Assembly: GCA_046318115.1 (NCBI GenBank)
Contig: JBKCVA010000037.1
Location: 1 to 61,215 of the forward strand
Origin: Aquimonas sp046318115
Lineage (GTDB): Bacteria > Pseudomonadota > Gammaproteobacteria > Xanthomonadales > Xanthomonadaceae
Direction of reading: 5' to 3'
Length of the DNA: 61,215 nt
The stretch's first letter is position 1, and the number at the start of each line of letters is the position of its first letter. Both the position numbers and the translations under genes were made by a program. The notes beneath the pieces were generated by a model that did no database searches, was not told where the DNA came from, and saw only the letters and a program-made list of their open reading frames with translations. Positions 7,973 through 16,740 of the stretch are shown here, in pieces.

Positions 7973-8863
7973 TTACACCTTGCGGCGGATCTTCAGGCCC
8001 GAGACCGGGAAGCTGGCGATCTCGCCGCCGCCCTCGCGCCGCCGCGGCTGGCCCGGCTCGGGCGCGAAGCACTGCGCGTAGAACACTTCGTAGGTGGCCG
8101 GCAGCACGCCATCACGGCGGTGCTGCTCGTAGGCCTCGAATACCTGCTGCATGCGCGCCTTGCCGGTCAGGCTGCGGCGGCGGTCGGACCAGGCATTGCC
8201 GGCGCCGATGCCGCGCAGCTCGCGCATCAGGCTGCGGGCGTCGGGATAGGTCAGGGTGAAACGGTCGGTGTCCAGCACCGGATCGCGAAAGCCCGCGCTC
8301 ATCAGTGCGTCGCCCACGGCCTGCATCGGCGTGAAGCTGGAGACATGCGGCGCGCGATCGGCGGCGGCGAAGGACTCGCGCAGCTCGTATAGGGTGTCGG
8401 GGCCGAAGCTCGAGAACAGCAGCAGGCCGCCCGGCCGCAGCAGTCCCCGCAGTCCGTCGAGCACGGCCGGCAGATCCTCGATCCACTGCAGGCAGAGGTT
8501 CGAGAACACCAGGTCGAAGCTCTGCTCGGCGAACGGCAGGCTCCGTGCATCGGCGCAGACGCGGTGAAAGCGCTTGGACTTCGGCGTGTACCAGCGCCAG
8601 CCGCGGCCGGCTTCGACCAGCATCGGCAGCGCGAGATCAAGCGCCACCAGCTCGGCCTTCGGAAAGCGCCGACGCAGCTCGGCGCTGGCGCGGCCGGGTC
8701 CGCAGCCGAGGTCGAGAATGCGGGTAGGCTCGGCCTTGGCGAACACGAGCTGCTCGAGCAGGCGCGACTCCACCTCGCGCTGCAGCACGGCGATGGCGGC
8801 GTAGTCGGAGGCGGCGCGCCCGAAGGCGCGCCGCACCTGGCGCAGGTCGAGACGAGGTTCCAT
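7973..8863 (-). CDS. bioC: Malonyl-ACP O-methyltransferase
   Basis: A 296-residue SAM-dependent methyltransferase. The N-terminal 'VRRAFGRAASDYAAIAVLQREV' is the characteristic BioC opening, followed by motif I LDLGCGPGR (~51), 'FDLVFSNLCLQWIEDLP' and a BioC-like C-terminal half (GAGNAWSDRRRSLTGKARM region). BioC methylates malonyl-ACP to start pimeloyl-ACP synthesis for biotin. No other bio gene lies nearby in the window. A generic class I methyltransferase is less likely given the BioC-specific N-terminus. Confidence 0.88.
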   Translation of the reverse strand: MEPRLDLRQVRRAFGRAASDYAAIAVLQREVESRLLEQLVFAKAEPTRILDLGCGPGRASAELRRRFPKAELVALDLALPMLVEAGRGWRWYTPKSKRFHRVCADARSLPFAEQSFDLVFSNLCLQWIEDLPAVLDGLRGLLRPGGLLLFSSFGPDTLYELRESFAAADRAPHVSSFTPMQAVGDALMSAGFRDPVLDTDRFTLTYPDARSLMRELRGIGAGNAWSDRRRSLTGKARMQQVFEAYEQHRRDGVLPATYEVFYAQCFAPEPGQPRRREGGGEIASFPVSGLKIRRKV

Positions 8864-8970
8864 AGGGGCGCGCAGTGTACGCCAGCGCGCCGTGCCCTTG
8901 GCCCGTTCGTGGACCGTGGCCAGCGCGTAGAATCGAGCCTCACCGGGCCCTCACGTCATCGGATCGCTCT

Positions 8971-9690
8971 ATGAGCCACAGCCATAACGATTTCATCGAG
9001 GTCTACGACAACGCGCTCAGCCGCGAGCAGTGCCACGCGCTGATCCAGCGTTTCGAGCGCTGTGGCCAGCTGGCCCCGGGGGCGGTGGGCGGTGGCGTCT
9101 ACCCGGAGCTCAAGCACAGCAGCGACGTCACCATCTCGGCCTTCCCCGAGTGGCAGGACGCCGAGCAGATGCTGAACATGGCGATGCTGGATGGCCTTGT
9201 CGCCTACCTCAGGCGCTATCCGCACACGCTCATCGCGCCGCTGATGCTGCAGGTGCAGGACCCCCACAGCGGTCAGGTGCGCCGTCTCGATGCCAGCGAC
9301 GTCGAGCGCATGGACGCCGCGCAGCTGGTGCCGATCGCGCAGCAGGTGTTCCGTCCCGGCGCCATCAACCTGCAGCGCTACCGCGCCGGCGAGGGCGGCT
9401 ATCCCTACTGGCACTGCGAGCTCTATCCCCGGGACCCCGGCGCGGAAAGCCTGCACCGCACCCTGCTCTGGACGGTCTATCTCAACGATGGCTTCGAGGA
9501 AGGTGAAACCGAATTCCTGTACCAGGGGCGCAAGGTCAAACCCAAGGCCGGCAGCCTGCTGATCGCACCCGCCGCCTTCACCCACACCCACCGCGGCAAC
9601 CGGCCCCAGCGCGGCGACAAGTACATCGCCACCAGCTGGGTGCTGTTCCGCCGTGCCGAGCAGCTCTATCCCGACATGGCCACGGCCTGA
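8971..9690 (+). CDS. 2-oxoglutarate/Fe(II)-dependent oxygenase (prolyl-4-hydroxylase-like)
   Basis: A 239-residue double-stranded beta-helix dioxygenase. 'YPYWHCELYPRD' offers the HxE/D iron ligands, 'ETEFLYQGRKVKPKAGSLL' is the usual strand before the distal ligand, and 'FTHTHRGNRPQRGDKYIATSW' supplies the distal His and a basic 2OG-anchoring residue. The family hydroxylates proteins or small molecules; the target is unknown. No clear Shine-Dalgarno precedes ATG 8971. A TAGAAT hexamer at 8928-8933 could be its -10 box. Confidence 0.8.
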   Translation: MSHSHNDFIEVYDNALSREQCHALIQRFERCGQLAPGAVGGGVYPELKHSSDVTISAFPEWQDAEQMLNMAMLDGLVAYLRRYPHTLIAPLMLQVQDPHSGQVRRLDASDVERMDAAQLVPIAQQVFRPGAINLQRYRAGEGGYPYWHCELYPRDPGAESLHRTLLWTVYLNDGFEEGETEFLYQGRKVKPKAGSLLIAPAAFTHTHRGNRPQRGDKYIATSWVLFRRAEQLYPDMATA

Positions 9691-9752
9691 ATCCTGCACG
9701 CCACCGTGCAGCCTCTTCGCCCCGCCGCACCGACTCTCGCAAGGAGCTACGC

Positions 9753-10481
9753 ATGTCCACGAAACTGAAAATGAGCGGCGGCCTGGCCCTGTGCCTGGCC
9801 CTGGCCGCGTGCTCCGAGCCGCCGCCGCCGCCGCCCAGCGGACCCACCGTCAACAGCGCTGCCGCCAACGAGGCGATCGCCCTGTTCGAGCAGGCGCGTA
9901 CGGATGGCCGAGGCCAGCTCGCGCGGGCCTATGCGCAGGACATCCTTTCGAAGTACCCGGGCACCGAGGCGGCCGCCAAGGTGCAGGCGGCGATGGCCGA
10001 GGTGGAGGCCCTTGCCGCCGCCGACCGTGAGCGCACGCGTCTGGCCAACCTGTGGGTGTACCACGCCGTGGGCGAGGTCAAGGGCACCACCTACACCGCC
10101 TTCATGTATGAAACCGACAGTCTCAAGCTGCCCCGCGAGGAGCGCCCGCAGCTGGTGCTGCGCCGGCACCCGGAGTGGGGCCAGAACGTCTACATCCTGC
10201 TGCCCGGCGGCCGCATCGCCTGCGGCGCCCGCTGCAACATCAACCTCAAGATCGATGACGCCAACCCGGTGCGCTTCGAAGCCAGCCAGCCCGAGGGCGC
10301 GCCGGTGCCGGCCATGTTCATCGAGGAGGACCGCCGATTCTTCGAGGCGCTGAAGACCGCGCGCTGGATCGAGATCGAGGTGCCCATCCGCGGCGGCAAG
10401 CAGAGCCTCCGCTACGAGGTCGATGGCATCGATCTGGCCCGCATGGGCCCCGAGGTCACGGCGCGCCGCCCGCGCGGCTGA
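9753..10481 (+). CDS. Predicted lipoprotein of unknown function
   Basis: A 242-residue protein. A lipoprotein signal (LALCLALAAC, Cys ~20) precedes a proline run and a TPR-like helical segment ('AIALFEQARTDGRGQLARAYAQDILSKYP', ~40-80). The C-terminal domain (~95-235) contains a Cys pair (IACGARCNINLKID) and a pattern seen in uncharacterised xanthomonad lipoproteins. An AAGGAG lies nine bases upstream of ATG. It is probably anchored in the periplasm; function unknown. Confidence 0.8.
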   Translation: MSTKLKMSGGLALCLALAACSEPPPPPPSGPTVNSAAANEAIALFEQARTDGRGQLARAYAQDILSKYPGTEAAAKVQAAMAEVEALAAADRERTRLANLWVYHAVGEVKGTTYTAFMYETDSLKLPREERPQLVLRRHPEWGQNVYILLPGGRIACGARCNINLKIDDANPVRFEASQPEGAPVPAMFIEEDRRFFEALKTARWIEIEVPIRGGKQSLRYEVDGIDLARMGPEVTARRPRG

Positions 10482-10650
10482 GGCCGCGCGCGCCTGCCGA
10501 AGGTCGCACTTCACGCTCACGCCCCTGCAGGCGACAATGGCGCGCTGCGCCGCGCGGCGCCCAGGTCGCGCGCACTTCCGTACTCCGCACGCACCCCTTC
10601 ATCCAAAGGCCCCGTCCATGGCGACGGTGGCCGCAACCGGGAGGATCCCC

Positions 10651-11949
10651 ATGGCAGAACCGACCCTCACCCCGCCCGCCGGCGGCGCCAAGATCACCAT
10701 CGACAGCGGCAAGCTGCAGGTGCCGAACAATCCGATCATCCCCTTCATCGAAGGCGACGGCACCGGCCCGGACATCTGGCGCGCCTCGGTGCGCGTGCTC
10801 GATGCGGCGGTGGAGAAGGCCTACGGCGGCCAGCGCAAGATCCACTGGCTGGAGATCTATGCCGGTGAGAAGGCCAACAACCAGTTCGGCACCTGGCTGC
10901 CGGAATCCACCGTGCAGGCCTGCCGCGACTATCTCGTCTCGATCAAGGGCCCGTTGACCACGCCGATTGGCGGCGGCATCCGCTCGCTCAACGTGGCGCT
11001 GCGGCAGATGCTCGACCTCTACGTCTGCCTGCGCCCGGTGCGCTGGTTCAAGGGCGTGCCGAGCCCGGTCAAGCGTCCCGACCAGGTCGACATGGTGATC
11101 TTCCGCGAGAATTGCGAGGACATCTACGCGGGCATCGAGTTCGAGCAGGGCTCGGACGAGAACGCGAAGTTCCTGAACCTTCTCAAGGAGCACTTCCCCA
11201 AGAGCTTCGGCAAGATCCGCTTCCCCGAGACTTCGGGCATCGGCATCAAGCCGGTGTCGAAGGACGGCTCCGAGCGCCTGATCCGCGCCGCCATCGAGTA
11301 CGCCATCGCCAACGGCCGCAAGTCGGTGACGATCGTGCACAAGGGCAACATCATGAAGTTCACCGAAGGCGCCTTCCGCAACTGGGGCTACGCCCTGGCG
11401 GAGCGCGAGTTCGGCGACAAGACCTACACCTGGGACCAGTGGGAGCGCACCAAGGCCGCCAGCGGCGAGAAGGCTGCGAATGAAGAGCAGGCCGCCGCGG
11501 TCGCCGCCGGCAAGATCATCATCAAGGACGCCATCGCCGACATCACCCTGCAGCAGGTGCTGACCCGTCCGAACGAGTTCGATGTGATCGCCACGCTCAA
11601 CTTGAACGGCGACTACCTCTCCGACGCGCTGGCCGCGCAGGTCGGCGGCATCGGCATCGCCCCGGGCGGCAACGTCAACTACATGACCGGCCACGCCGTG
11701 TTCGAGGCCACCCACGGCACCGCGCCGAAGTACGCCAACCTCGACAAGGTCAACCCGGGCTCGGTGATCCTGTCCGGCGAGATGATGCTGCGCTACATGG
11801 GCTGGACCGAAGCCGCCGACGCCATCATCAGCGCCATGGACGCCGCCATCGGCGCCAAGACCGTCACCTACGATTTCGCCCGTCTGATGGACGGCGCGAC
11901 GGAAGTGAAGTGCTCGGAATTCGCCGACGCGCTGATCAAGGCGATGTAA
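10651..11949 (+). CDS. icd: NADP-dependent isocitrate dehydrogenase
   Basis: A 432-residue TCA-cycle enzyme converting isocitrate to 2-oxoglutarate, CO2 and NADPH. It closely follows E. coli-type Icd: 'IPFIEGDGTGPDIW' at the N-terminus, 'GGGIRSLNVALRQ' containing the Ser phosphorylated by AceK, 'NIMKFTEGAFRNWGY', and 'ATHGTAPKYANLDKVNPGS' with the Lys-Tyr pair expected for NADP. GGGAGG lies upstream of ATG 10651; an in-frame ATG at 10618 would add eleven residues without homology support. The gene ends in a strong terminator. aceK, encoding its regulator, lies ~4.8 kb downstream. Confidence 0.96.
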   Translation: MAEPTLTPPAGGAKITIDSGKLQVPNNPIIPFIEGDGTGPDIWRASVRVLDAAVEKAYGGQRKIHWLEIYAGEKANNQFGTWLPESTVQACRDYLVSIKGPLTTPIGGGIRSLNVALRQMLDLYVCLRPVRWFKGVPSPVKRPDQVDMVIFRENCEDIYAGIEFEQGSDENAKFLNLLKEHFPKSFGKIRFPETSGIGIKPVSKDGSERLIRAAIEYAIANGRKSVTIVHKGNIMKFTEGAFRNWGYALAEREFGDKTYTWDQWERTKAASGEKAANEEQAAAVAAGKIIIKDAIADITLQQVLTRPNEFDVIATLNLNGDYLSDALAAQVGGIGIAPGGNVNYMTGHAVFEATHGTAPKYANLDKVNPGSVILSGEMMLRYMGWTEAADAIISAMDAAIGAKTVTYDFARLMDGATEVKCSEFADALIKAM

Positions 11950-11972
11950 GCGGGCGCTGCGATGGGATGAAA

Positions 11973-12008
11973 GCACAAGGCCGCCTTCGGGCGGCCTTGT
12001 GCGTTTCT
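11973..12008 (+). terminator. Intrinsic terminator after icd
   Basis: GCACAAGGCCGCC (11973-11985) and GGCGGCCTTGTGC (11990-12002) form a perfect 13-bp stem with a TTCG tetraloop, followed by GTTTCT. It starts 24 bases after the icd stop codon. Confidence 0.9.
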
Positions 12009-12082
12009 CGATCCGCGCCTCGCAGGGTTCGGCAAGCGGCGCTACTGGTCACTTTAGACGGCACAGATCTGCCTAGAACGCG

Positions 12083-12691
12083 CTACAGCAACCCTTGACG
12101 CTTTGCCTCCCAGTACACGAAGGGTGAGCGCCTCTGCAGAAAACCCGCCGTGTAGTCGTCCATGCAGTACTCCTCGTAGTGCCGCGCTCGCAGCTCGCGA
12201 TTGGTCTGATTGTCCAGGCCCAGGCGCTCGATGGTGAGGATTACGCGTTTCAGGTCATCGGCATTGAGATTGGGGTTCGGGTAGATGTGCCCGGTCACCA
12301 GCTCCAGCCGAAACCAACCCTGAGACAACGTGCAGGGGTCGAGAACATCCTCGAAGTTGCACTTGCGCGCGTTGACGATGCTGCTGGCAAGGCGCAAGTT
12401 CGTCCACTCGTACGCCTGTCCTGGCAGTTTTGACTTGGCGATGAAATGGTCGGCCGTCGTACCGCCGGTAGCGCGTTCGAAATGCACCGCAAGGTAGGCG
12501 CAGGTCTGCTGGTAGGCCTGGTAAAGGTCATCCAGACAGTCGCGCCAGAAGGGGCTTAGCTCCGCACCTTTCGGCAAGGGCAGTGCGGGGTCGATCTGTT
12601 TACCTGTGAGCGATTTCAGGCCCCGCCTGCGAACCTTGGTATCGAAATCTGCTGGCTCGGGCTGCAACAGAACGGGAATCACGCCAGCCAC
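12083..12691 (-). CDS. HNH endonuclease, partner of an ATPase (Septu PtuB-like)
   Basis: A 202-residue protein. The 'ADHFIAKSK...YEWTNLRLA...NARK' pattern (~80-113) matches the HNH core of PtuB/retron-associated nucleases: catalytic His in DHF, Asn in EWTNLR, and NARK before 'FEDVLDP'. It overlaps the end of the upstream ATPase gene by 13 bases, so the two are translationally coupled. Such ATPase-HNH pairs are known as anti-phage modules in which the ATPase controls a nuclease that cleaves DNA. The sequence is visibly richer in A/T than its neighbours, which suggests recent acquisition. Assignment to Septu rather than a related ATPase-HNH system is not certain. Confidence 0.75.
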   Translation of the reverse strand: MAGVIPVLLQPEPADFDTKVRRRGLKSLTGKQIDPALPLPKGAELSPFWRDCLDDLYQAYQQTCAYLAVHFERATGGTTADHFIAKSKLPGQAYEWTNLRLASSIVNARKCNFEDVLDPCTLSQGWFRLELVTGHIYPNPNLNADDLKRVILTIERLGLDNQTNRELRARHYEEYCMDDYTAGFLQRRSPFVYWEAKRQGLL

Positions 12692-13971
12692 CCCTTCTTC
12701 TCGCCAACAAAGCGCCAGCGCATCCAGAAGGGGTCGGTGTCGCCCAGCACGTTCAGCAGGTCGCGATGCACTTTCTGCGCTCGCGCCTTACTGAAGTCGG
12801 GCTGCTTCATCGCATCGATCGCGCGCTCGATCGCCCGCTCCGCTTCGATGGAGCGCGATGAGCGCAGGTCGAAGGCCTCGCTGGTCAGCCAGTTGCCCGC
12901 CTCACCACGACGCACAAACTCGCGCTGTCGCAGCAGCACTACTTGCTGCTTGCCGACCGCCTCGAAATCCAGGTCGAACCACGCGTCCTGTTCGGCGTTG
13001 AAGATGGGTTCCACCGAGGCCATCACCAGCGGCGAATGGGTAGCGGCAATTACCTGCACGCTCGCCTTCTTCGCCAGCGACTGCATCACCTCCAGCAGTG
13101 CTGCAACGATCCGGCGCTGCCACTTCGGGTGCAGGTGGCACTCGATCTCATCGATCAGAAATGTCACTTGAGTGGTCGGCTTGTCGCCGATCAGTGCTGC
13201 CGCCTTGCGATTCTCGTCCCACGTCCACACCAGCAGATAAGCCAGCGCCAGAATGCGGCGGATGCCGGCCGACGCGTGCAGCACCGGTACATCCTGGCCG
13301 TAGGGCATACGAATGGTCGGGATATCGCGCGCGTCGTCCAGACTGATGCGCGTCAACTTGCCTGGCTCGATCTTCTCCGAATCTGAAGGTGACAACGCGG
13401 CCAGCACCGCACACAACCGCTTGTAGGCGTCGCCGCCCTCCTTCTGCCAACCGGCCCAATCCGCGATCAGTCCGTTGCAGAGTAGGCCGCGATCTGGGTC
13501 TTTCAGACCATTCCAGATTTCCTGGGTGGAAAACACGTAGGCGGGCGGTCGATCCTGTACGTCCACGTTGCCCTTCTTGCGCCAGTAGTTGCGCGCGGGA
13601 TCCCAAGCAGCAAAACCCCCGTCCGCCTGGGCGTAGAGCACCAGACCAGGATTCACCGGACGCCCAGCTGCTCCGGTCCACCCCTGGATCTTGCGATCAA
13701 ACTTGCTCTCGTAGGCGACTGTCCGCGACTTGCCGGTGACCGAGAAAGAAATTGCCCCGGCCTTTCCTTCTGCGGGCTTGGCCGGCAGGCCAGTCGGTAG
13801 ACTCCGATTCAACTCGCCAGGCCACTTGCGTGTCATCGCCCACCAGGCGATGTCCAGCAGGAAGCTCTTGCCCAGCCCATTGTCCCCAGTGAGCAGATTC
13901 AACCGTTTCGCAAAGCGCAGCCCCATCGCCGGGGCCGGGCCTACGTTGACAAGCGAAAGTTCTTCGATCAT
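12679..13971 (-). CDS. AAA/ABC-type ATPase of a two-gene defence-like module (PtuA-like)
   Basis: A 430-residue RecF/SMC-like ATPase. Walker A is GDNGLGKS (~29-36), after the usual 'NVGP..GLRFAKRLNLLT' first strand. A signature-like region 'LHASAGIRRILALAYLLVW' is at ~240, Walker B is TFLIDEIECHLHPKWQ (~282-297) and the H-loop region is 'VIAATHSPLVMAS' (~320). The family clamps DNA or senses infection and activates a partner nuclease; the partner here is the overlapping HNH gene. The pair sits alone between icd and a membrane-protein gene with no integrase nearby. A role in DNA repair instead of defence cannot be excluded. Confidence 0.8.
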   Translation of the reverse strand: MIEELSLVNVGPAPAMGLRFAKRLNLLTGDNGLGKSFLLDIAWWAMTRKWPGELNRSLPTGLPAKPAEGKAGAISFSVTGKSRTVAYESKFDRKIQGWTGAAGRPVNPGLVLYAQADGGFAAWDPARNYWRKKGNVDVQDRPPAYVFSTQEIWNGLKDPDRGLLCNGLIADWAGWQKEGGDAYKRLCAVLAALSPSDSEKIEPGKLTRISLDDARDIPTIRMPYGQDVPVLHASAGIRRILALAYLLVWTWDENRKAAALIGDKPTTQVTFLIDEIECHLHPKWQRRIVAALLEVMQSLAKKASVQVIAATHSPLVMASVEPIFNAEQDAWFDLDFEAVGKQQVVLLRQREFVRRGEAGNWLTSEAFDLRSSRSIEAERAIERAIDAMKQPDFSKARAQKVHRDLLNVLGDTDPFWMRWRFVGEKKGWLA

Positions 13972-14151
13972 GCCGCGATGCTACCTCTTCCCATCAACCA
14001 GCTGACGTCAAAAGCTTCAACACCGCCAAACGAACCGGCAGCGCATAGCGATGCGATACCGTGAACCAGATGGACGCACATCCGCGCTGACCTCTACGGG
14101 TTTCGTGGCACGCTTGTGCTGCTCGCCCAAGGTGCTGCCGCGAGGCCACAA

Positions 14152-14844
14152 ATGATTGCACGATCCGCCACCCTCCCCCTCTGGCCCCTCCCACTCGCCG
14201 TGGCCCTGGTGCCCGTCGCCGCCGCCCACCTCGCCTACGCCCTGTCGATCGAGGCCGGGCATGTGCCGGCCTGCGTGCCCTATGTCGAAGGCTGCACCTC
14301 GATCAGCCGGGCGGCGCGGCATGGGCTGGGCAATCACCTGTTCCGCCTGCTGATGCTGCCTTCTGCCCTGTTGCTGGCTCTGCACTGGCTGGCGACGCTC
14401 GTCTGGCTGCGGCAGTGCACCGGCGATCCGCGCGCCGGGCGCAGTCTGTGGCTGCTGGCGCCCTTTGCGGGCCTGGCGCTCGCCGTCTACGTGACCTTTC
14501 TGGGCACCGAGGGCGAGGTCTATCGCTTCCTGCGGCGCTACGGTGCTCAGCTCTATTTCGCCTCGGTCTATCTGGCCCAGCTGGTGGTGGTGCGGCACTG
14601 GCATCGCCGGCTGGGTCGATGGGATGCCGTCGGCGCGGTGTGGCTGGCGATCTCGCTGGTGATGCTGGCGCTGGGTCTGGGCTACACGGCCGTGGCCAAC
14701 GGCTTCGACGACCCCGAGCTCAAGGACCGCATGGAGAACCTGCTGGAGTGGCATATCGGTGCGCTGATGACCGCCTGGTATCTGCTGCTGGCCTGGGTCT
14801 GGCGGCGCGAGGGCTTCGCCCTGGGCTTCAGTCTCCGGCGATAG
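14152..14844 (+). CDS. Polytopic membrane protein (Frag1/DRAM-like)
   Basis: A 230-residue protein with about six hydrophobic helices. The first long loop carries 'CVPYVEGCTSISRAARHGLGNHLFR', resembling the conserved loop of Frag1/DRAM/Sfk1-type proteins. ATG 14152 has GAGG about seven bases before it. The longer frame from 14116 lacks a ribosome-binding site. Role unknown. The neighbouring minus-strand gene ends 14 bases downstream, so the two are convergent. Confidence 0.7.
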   Translation: MIARSATLPLWPLPLAVALVPVAAAHLAYALSIEAGHVPACVPYVEGCTSISRAARHGLGNHLFRLLMLPSALLLALHWLATLVWLRQCTGDPRAGRSLWLLAPFAGLALAVYVTFLGTEGEVYRFLRRYGAQLYFASVYLAQLVVVRHWHRRLGRWDAVGAVWLAISLVMLALGLGYTAVANGFDDPELKDRMENLLEWHIGALMTAWYLLLAWVWRREGFALGFSLRR

Positions 14845-14858
14845 CGTGCGCTGTCGCT

Positions 14859-15476
14859 TCAGCCGATGGCGCCCGCCAGGTTGATCCGCGCCTGGGCCAG
14901 CAGTCGCTCGCGCAGGGCCGGCGTGCGGTACAGCGGCTCGCGCCTGGCGAATTCGCGCAGCAGCTGCCGGCGCTTGTAGCGGAAGAGGAAGCCCGGCACC
15001 CAGGCGTACTCGGCGCGCACCTGCTGCTCGTACTCGGCGAAGCGCTCGGGGACTGCGCCGAGGATGGCGAGGTCGATGTCGACCAGCAGGCTGGGGTCGC
15101 CCGGCGCAGGCTCGACGGCATGCGCGGTGTCGAGGATCAGGGCGTGGATGCGCGCTGTCGCTGCGGGATCGGCGCCGGCCTCGCCGAGCGCTTGCCTTGC
15201 CCAGTCGGCGCTGCGCTGCTCGTTGTCCTTGGCCCGCGGGTCGTAGACGGCATCGTGAAACCACAGTGCCAGCACGAGTTCGTGCGGCCGCTCGGCGAGT
15301 TCGCGGTGCGCGCGCAGCAGGTCCAGGCATTCCGACAGATGCTGCAGGCTGTGGTAGTGCCGCTGCGGCTCGCGCCAAGCGCGTCGCAGGGCAGCGAGGC
15401 AGGTGTCGGCGGCATCGTGTGCGCCGACTGCGTGCCAGGCCTGCCGGAATTCGAGGTCGATCGGGTGCGGCGTCAT
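14859..15476 (-). CDS. HD-superfamily predicted metal-dependent phosphohydrolase
   Basis: A 205-residue protein like COG4339. Metal ligands are visible as His in 'QRHYHSLQHL' (~38-47), the HD pair in 'WFHDAVYD' (~72) and Asp in 'DIDLAILG' (~130). These proteins are uncharacterised nucleotidase or phosphatase-like enzymes. I chose ATG 15476 because the homologous part starts at 'DLEFRQAWHAVG' and the extra upstream residues look non-coding. It diverges from the PLD-type nuclease gene at 15607. Confidence 0.82.
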   Translation of the reverse strand: MTPHPIDLEFRQAWHAVGAHDAADTCLAALRRAWREPQRHYHSLQHLSECLDLLRAHRELAERPHELVLALWFHDAVYDPRAKDNEQRSADWARQALGEAGADPAATARIHALILDTAHAVEPAPGDPSLLVDIDLAILGAVPERFAEYEQQVRAEYAWVPGFLFRYKRRQLLREFARREPLYRTPALRERLLAQARINLAGAIG

Positions 15477-15606
15477 CGGCGGGTTCGCAGGGACGGGGCG
15501 GATGCGCAGCAGGCTGGCGAATCGAAGTGGCCGCGGCAAGCCCTGCGGGCGCTCGACGTCGACAGCCGCGCCAACGATCATGCAGGCCCACCCCAGGAGC
15601 CCGCGC

Positions 15607-16287
15607 ATGGACTTCAAGCAGCTCGACCAGACCCTGCGCGACAGCCTTGCGGATCTCAGCCTGAGCGTCGACGAGCGCGACGAGCTGCGCGAGCTGGGCC
15701 AGTCGCTGTCGGCGGACGCGGTCCGCTACCTGCGCAATCGCGCGTTCGCCCTGGTCCGCGAGCTGGTCGTCGATCCGGCGCAGGCGCAGCCGGCGCTGAA
15801 GTGGCTGGAGCAGGTGGTGAAAACCTTGGACCTCAAAGCGCAGGCCGCACGCGAGCCGGCCAGCGCGCATTTCAGCCCGGGCGAAAGCTGCCGGCAGAAG
15901 ATCCTGGCGCTGTGCCGCGGCGCGCGCGCGCAGATCGACGTCTGCGTCTTCACCCTCGCGGATGATGTGCTGGCCGAGGCGCTGCTGGCCTGCCATCGTC
16001 GCGGGGTCGCCGTGCGCCTGCTCACCGACAACGACAAGGCCTTCGACGCCGGCAGCGATGTGGCCTGGCTGCGCGAACAGGGCGTGGCGGTGCGGGTGGA
16101 TCGCAGCGAGTTCCACATGCACCACAAGTTCGCGGTTTTCGACGGGCGAGTGCTGTTGAACGGCAGCTTCAACTGGACGCGCAGCGCAACGAACTCGAAC
16201 GAAGAGAACCTGATGGTGATCGAGCACGCCCAGCTGATCGCGGACTTCCGGGCCGAGTTCGAGCGCCTCTGGATGCGCCACGCGTGA
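15607..16287 (+). CDS. Phospholipase D-like nuclease/hydrolase (single HKD motif)
   Basis: A 226-residue protein. Residues ~1-85 are helical and charged. Residues ~90-225 form one PLD half, with 'DVCVFTLADDVLAEAL' and the catalytic HHKFAVFD (HxKxxxxD) followed by 'LLNGSFNWT'. Single-HKD proteins dimerise to build the active site, as in Nuc endonuclease or mitochondrial cardiolipin hydrolase. There is no signal peptide, so it is probably cytoplasmic. AGGAG precedes ATG 15607. The substrate, DNA/RNA or cardiolipin, cannot be told from sequence. Confidence 0.85.
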   Translation: MDFKQLDQTLRDSLADLSLSVDERDELRELGQSLSADAVRYLRNRAFALVRELVVDPAQAQPALKWLEQVVKTLDLKAQAAREPASAHFSPGESCRQKILALCRGARAQIDVCVFTLADDVLAEALLACHRRGVAVRLLTDNDKAFDAGSDVAWLREQGVAVRVDRSEFHMHHKFAVFDGRVLLNGSFNWTRSATNSNEENLMVIEHAQLIADFRAEFERLWMRHA

Positions 16288-16740
16288 GCCTGCACGGAAA
16301 GTGACCCCGGTGCGGCGGAGCAAGGCGGCAACCCATGACCCGCCGCACCGGGGCCGGTGCGGGCCGCTGTGCGGCTCGGGATGGATAACGGCCGCGCCTG
16401 CCTGGACTTGAGGGTGGGCGAGCCGTCGAGTGGCAGGTGCCGGTACCCCGGAAACGAAACAGCCGAATCGCATCCTGCGATCCGGCTGTGTGCTTCGGGG
16501 AGAGCATGGGACCGGGGCCGTGGGGGAGGTCGGAGAGCCGGTCCGGAGCGCCTCGCAGAACAACGCGGGCACGGCTTGCATTATTCACAGGGTCCGTGAA
16601 GAAAATTGCCGGCTTCGTCGCATGGAAGGTCGGGGCATTCCTGACAGGCCCCGGGCGGTGTCAGGCTTCGGATGACCTCACCGCGGTCCGATCGCATTGA
16701 AGATCGGAACCGCACGACCTCAGCGTCATCTGGAGCCTCC
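16288..16740. other. ~450-base gap with three hairpins ahead of aceK
   Basis: No gene is convincing here. Hairpins seen: CCCCGGTGCGGCGG (16305-16318) with its complement at 16340-16353; ACAGCCG-ATCGCA (16459-16472) with 16476-16489, one mismatch and a three-base loop; and GCGGTCCGATC (16683-16693) with 16702-16713, one bulge, ending 28 bases before the aceK ATG. The first may terminate the PLD-like gene. The others could be part of an aceK leader (inference). Confidence 0.5.

Noticed and set aside
14017..16581. An 854-residue minus-strand open frame
   Set aside because: It is antisense to a membrane protein and the PLD-like gene and overlaps the HD hydrolase in a different frame; Arg/Ala/Pro-rich, no domain, a GC-driven shadow.
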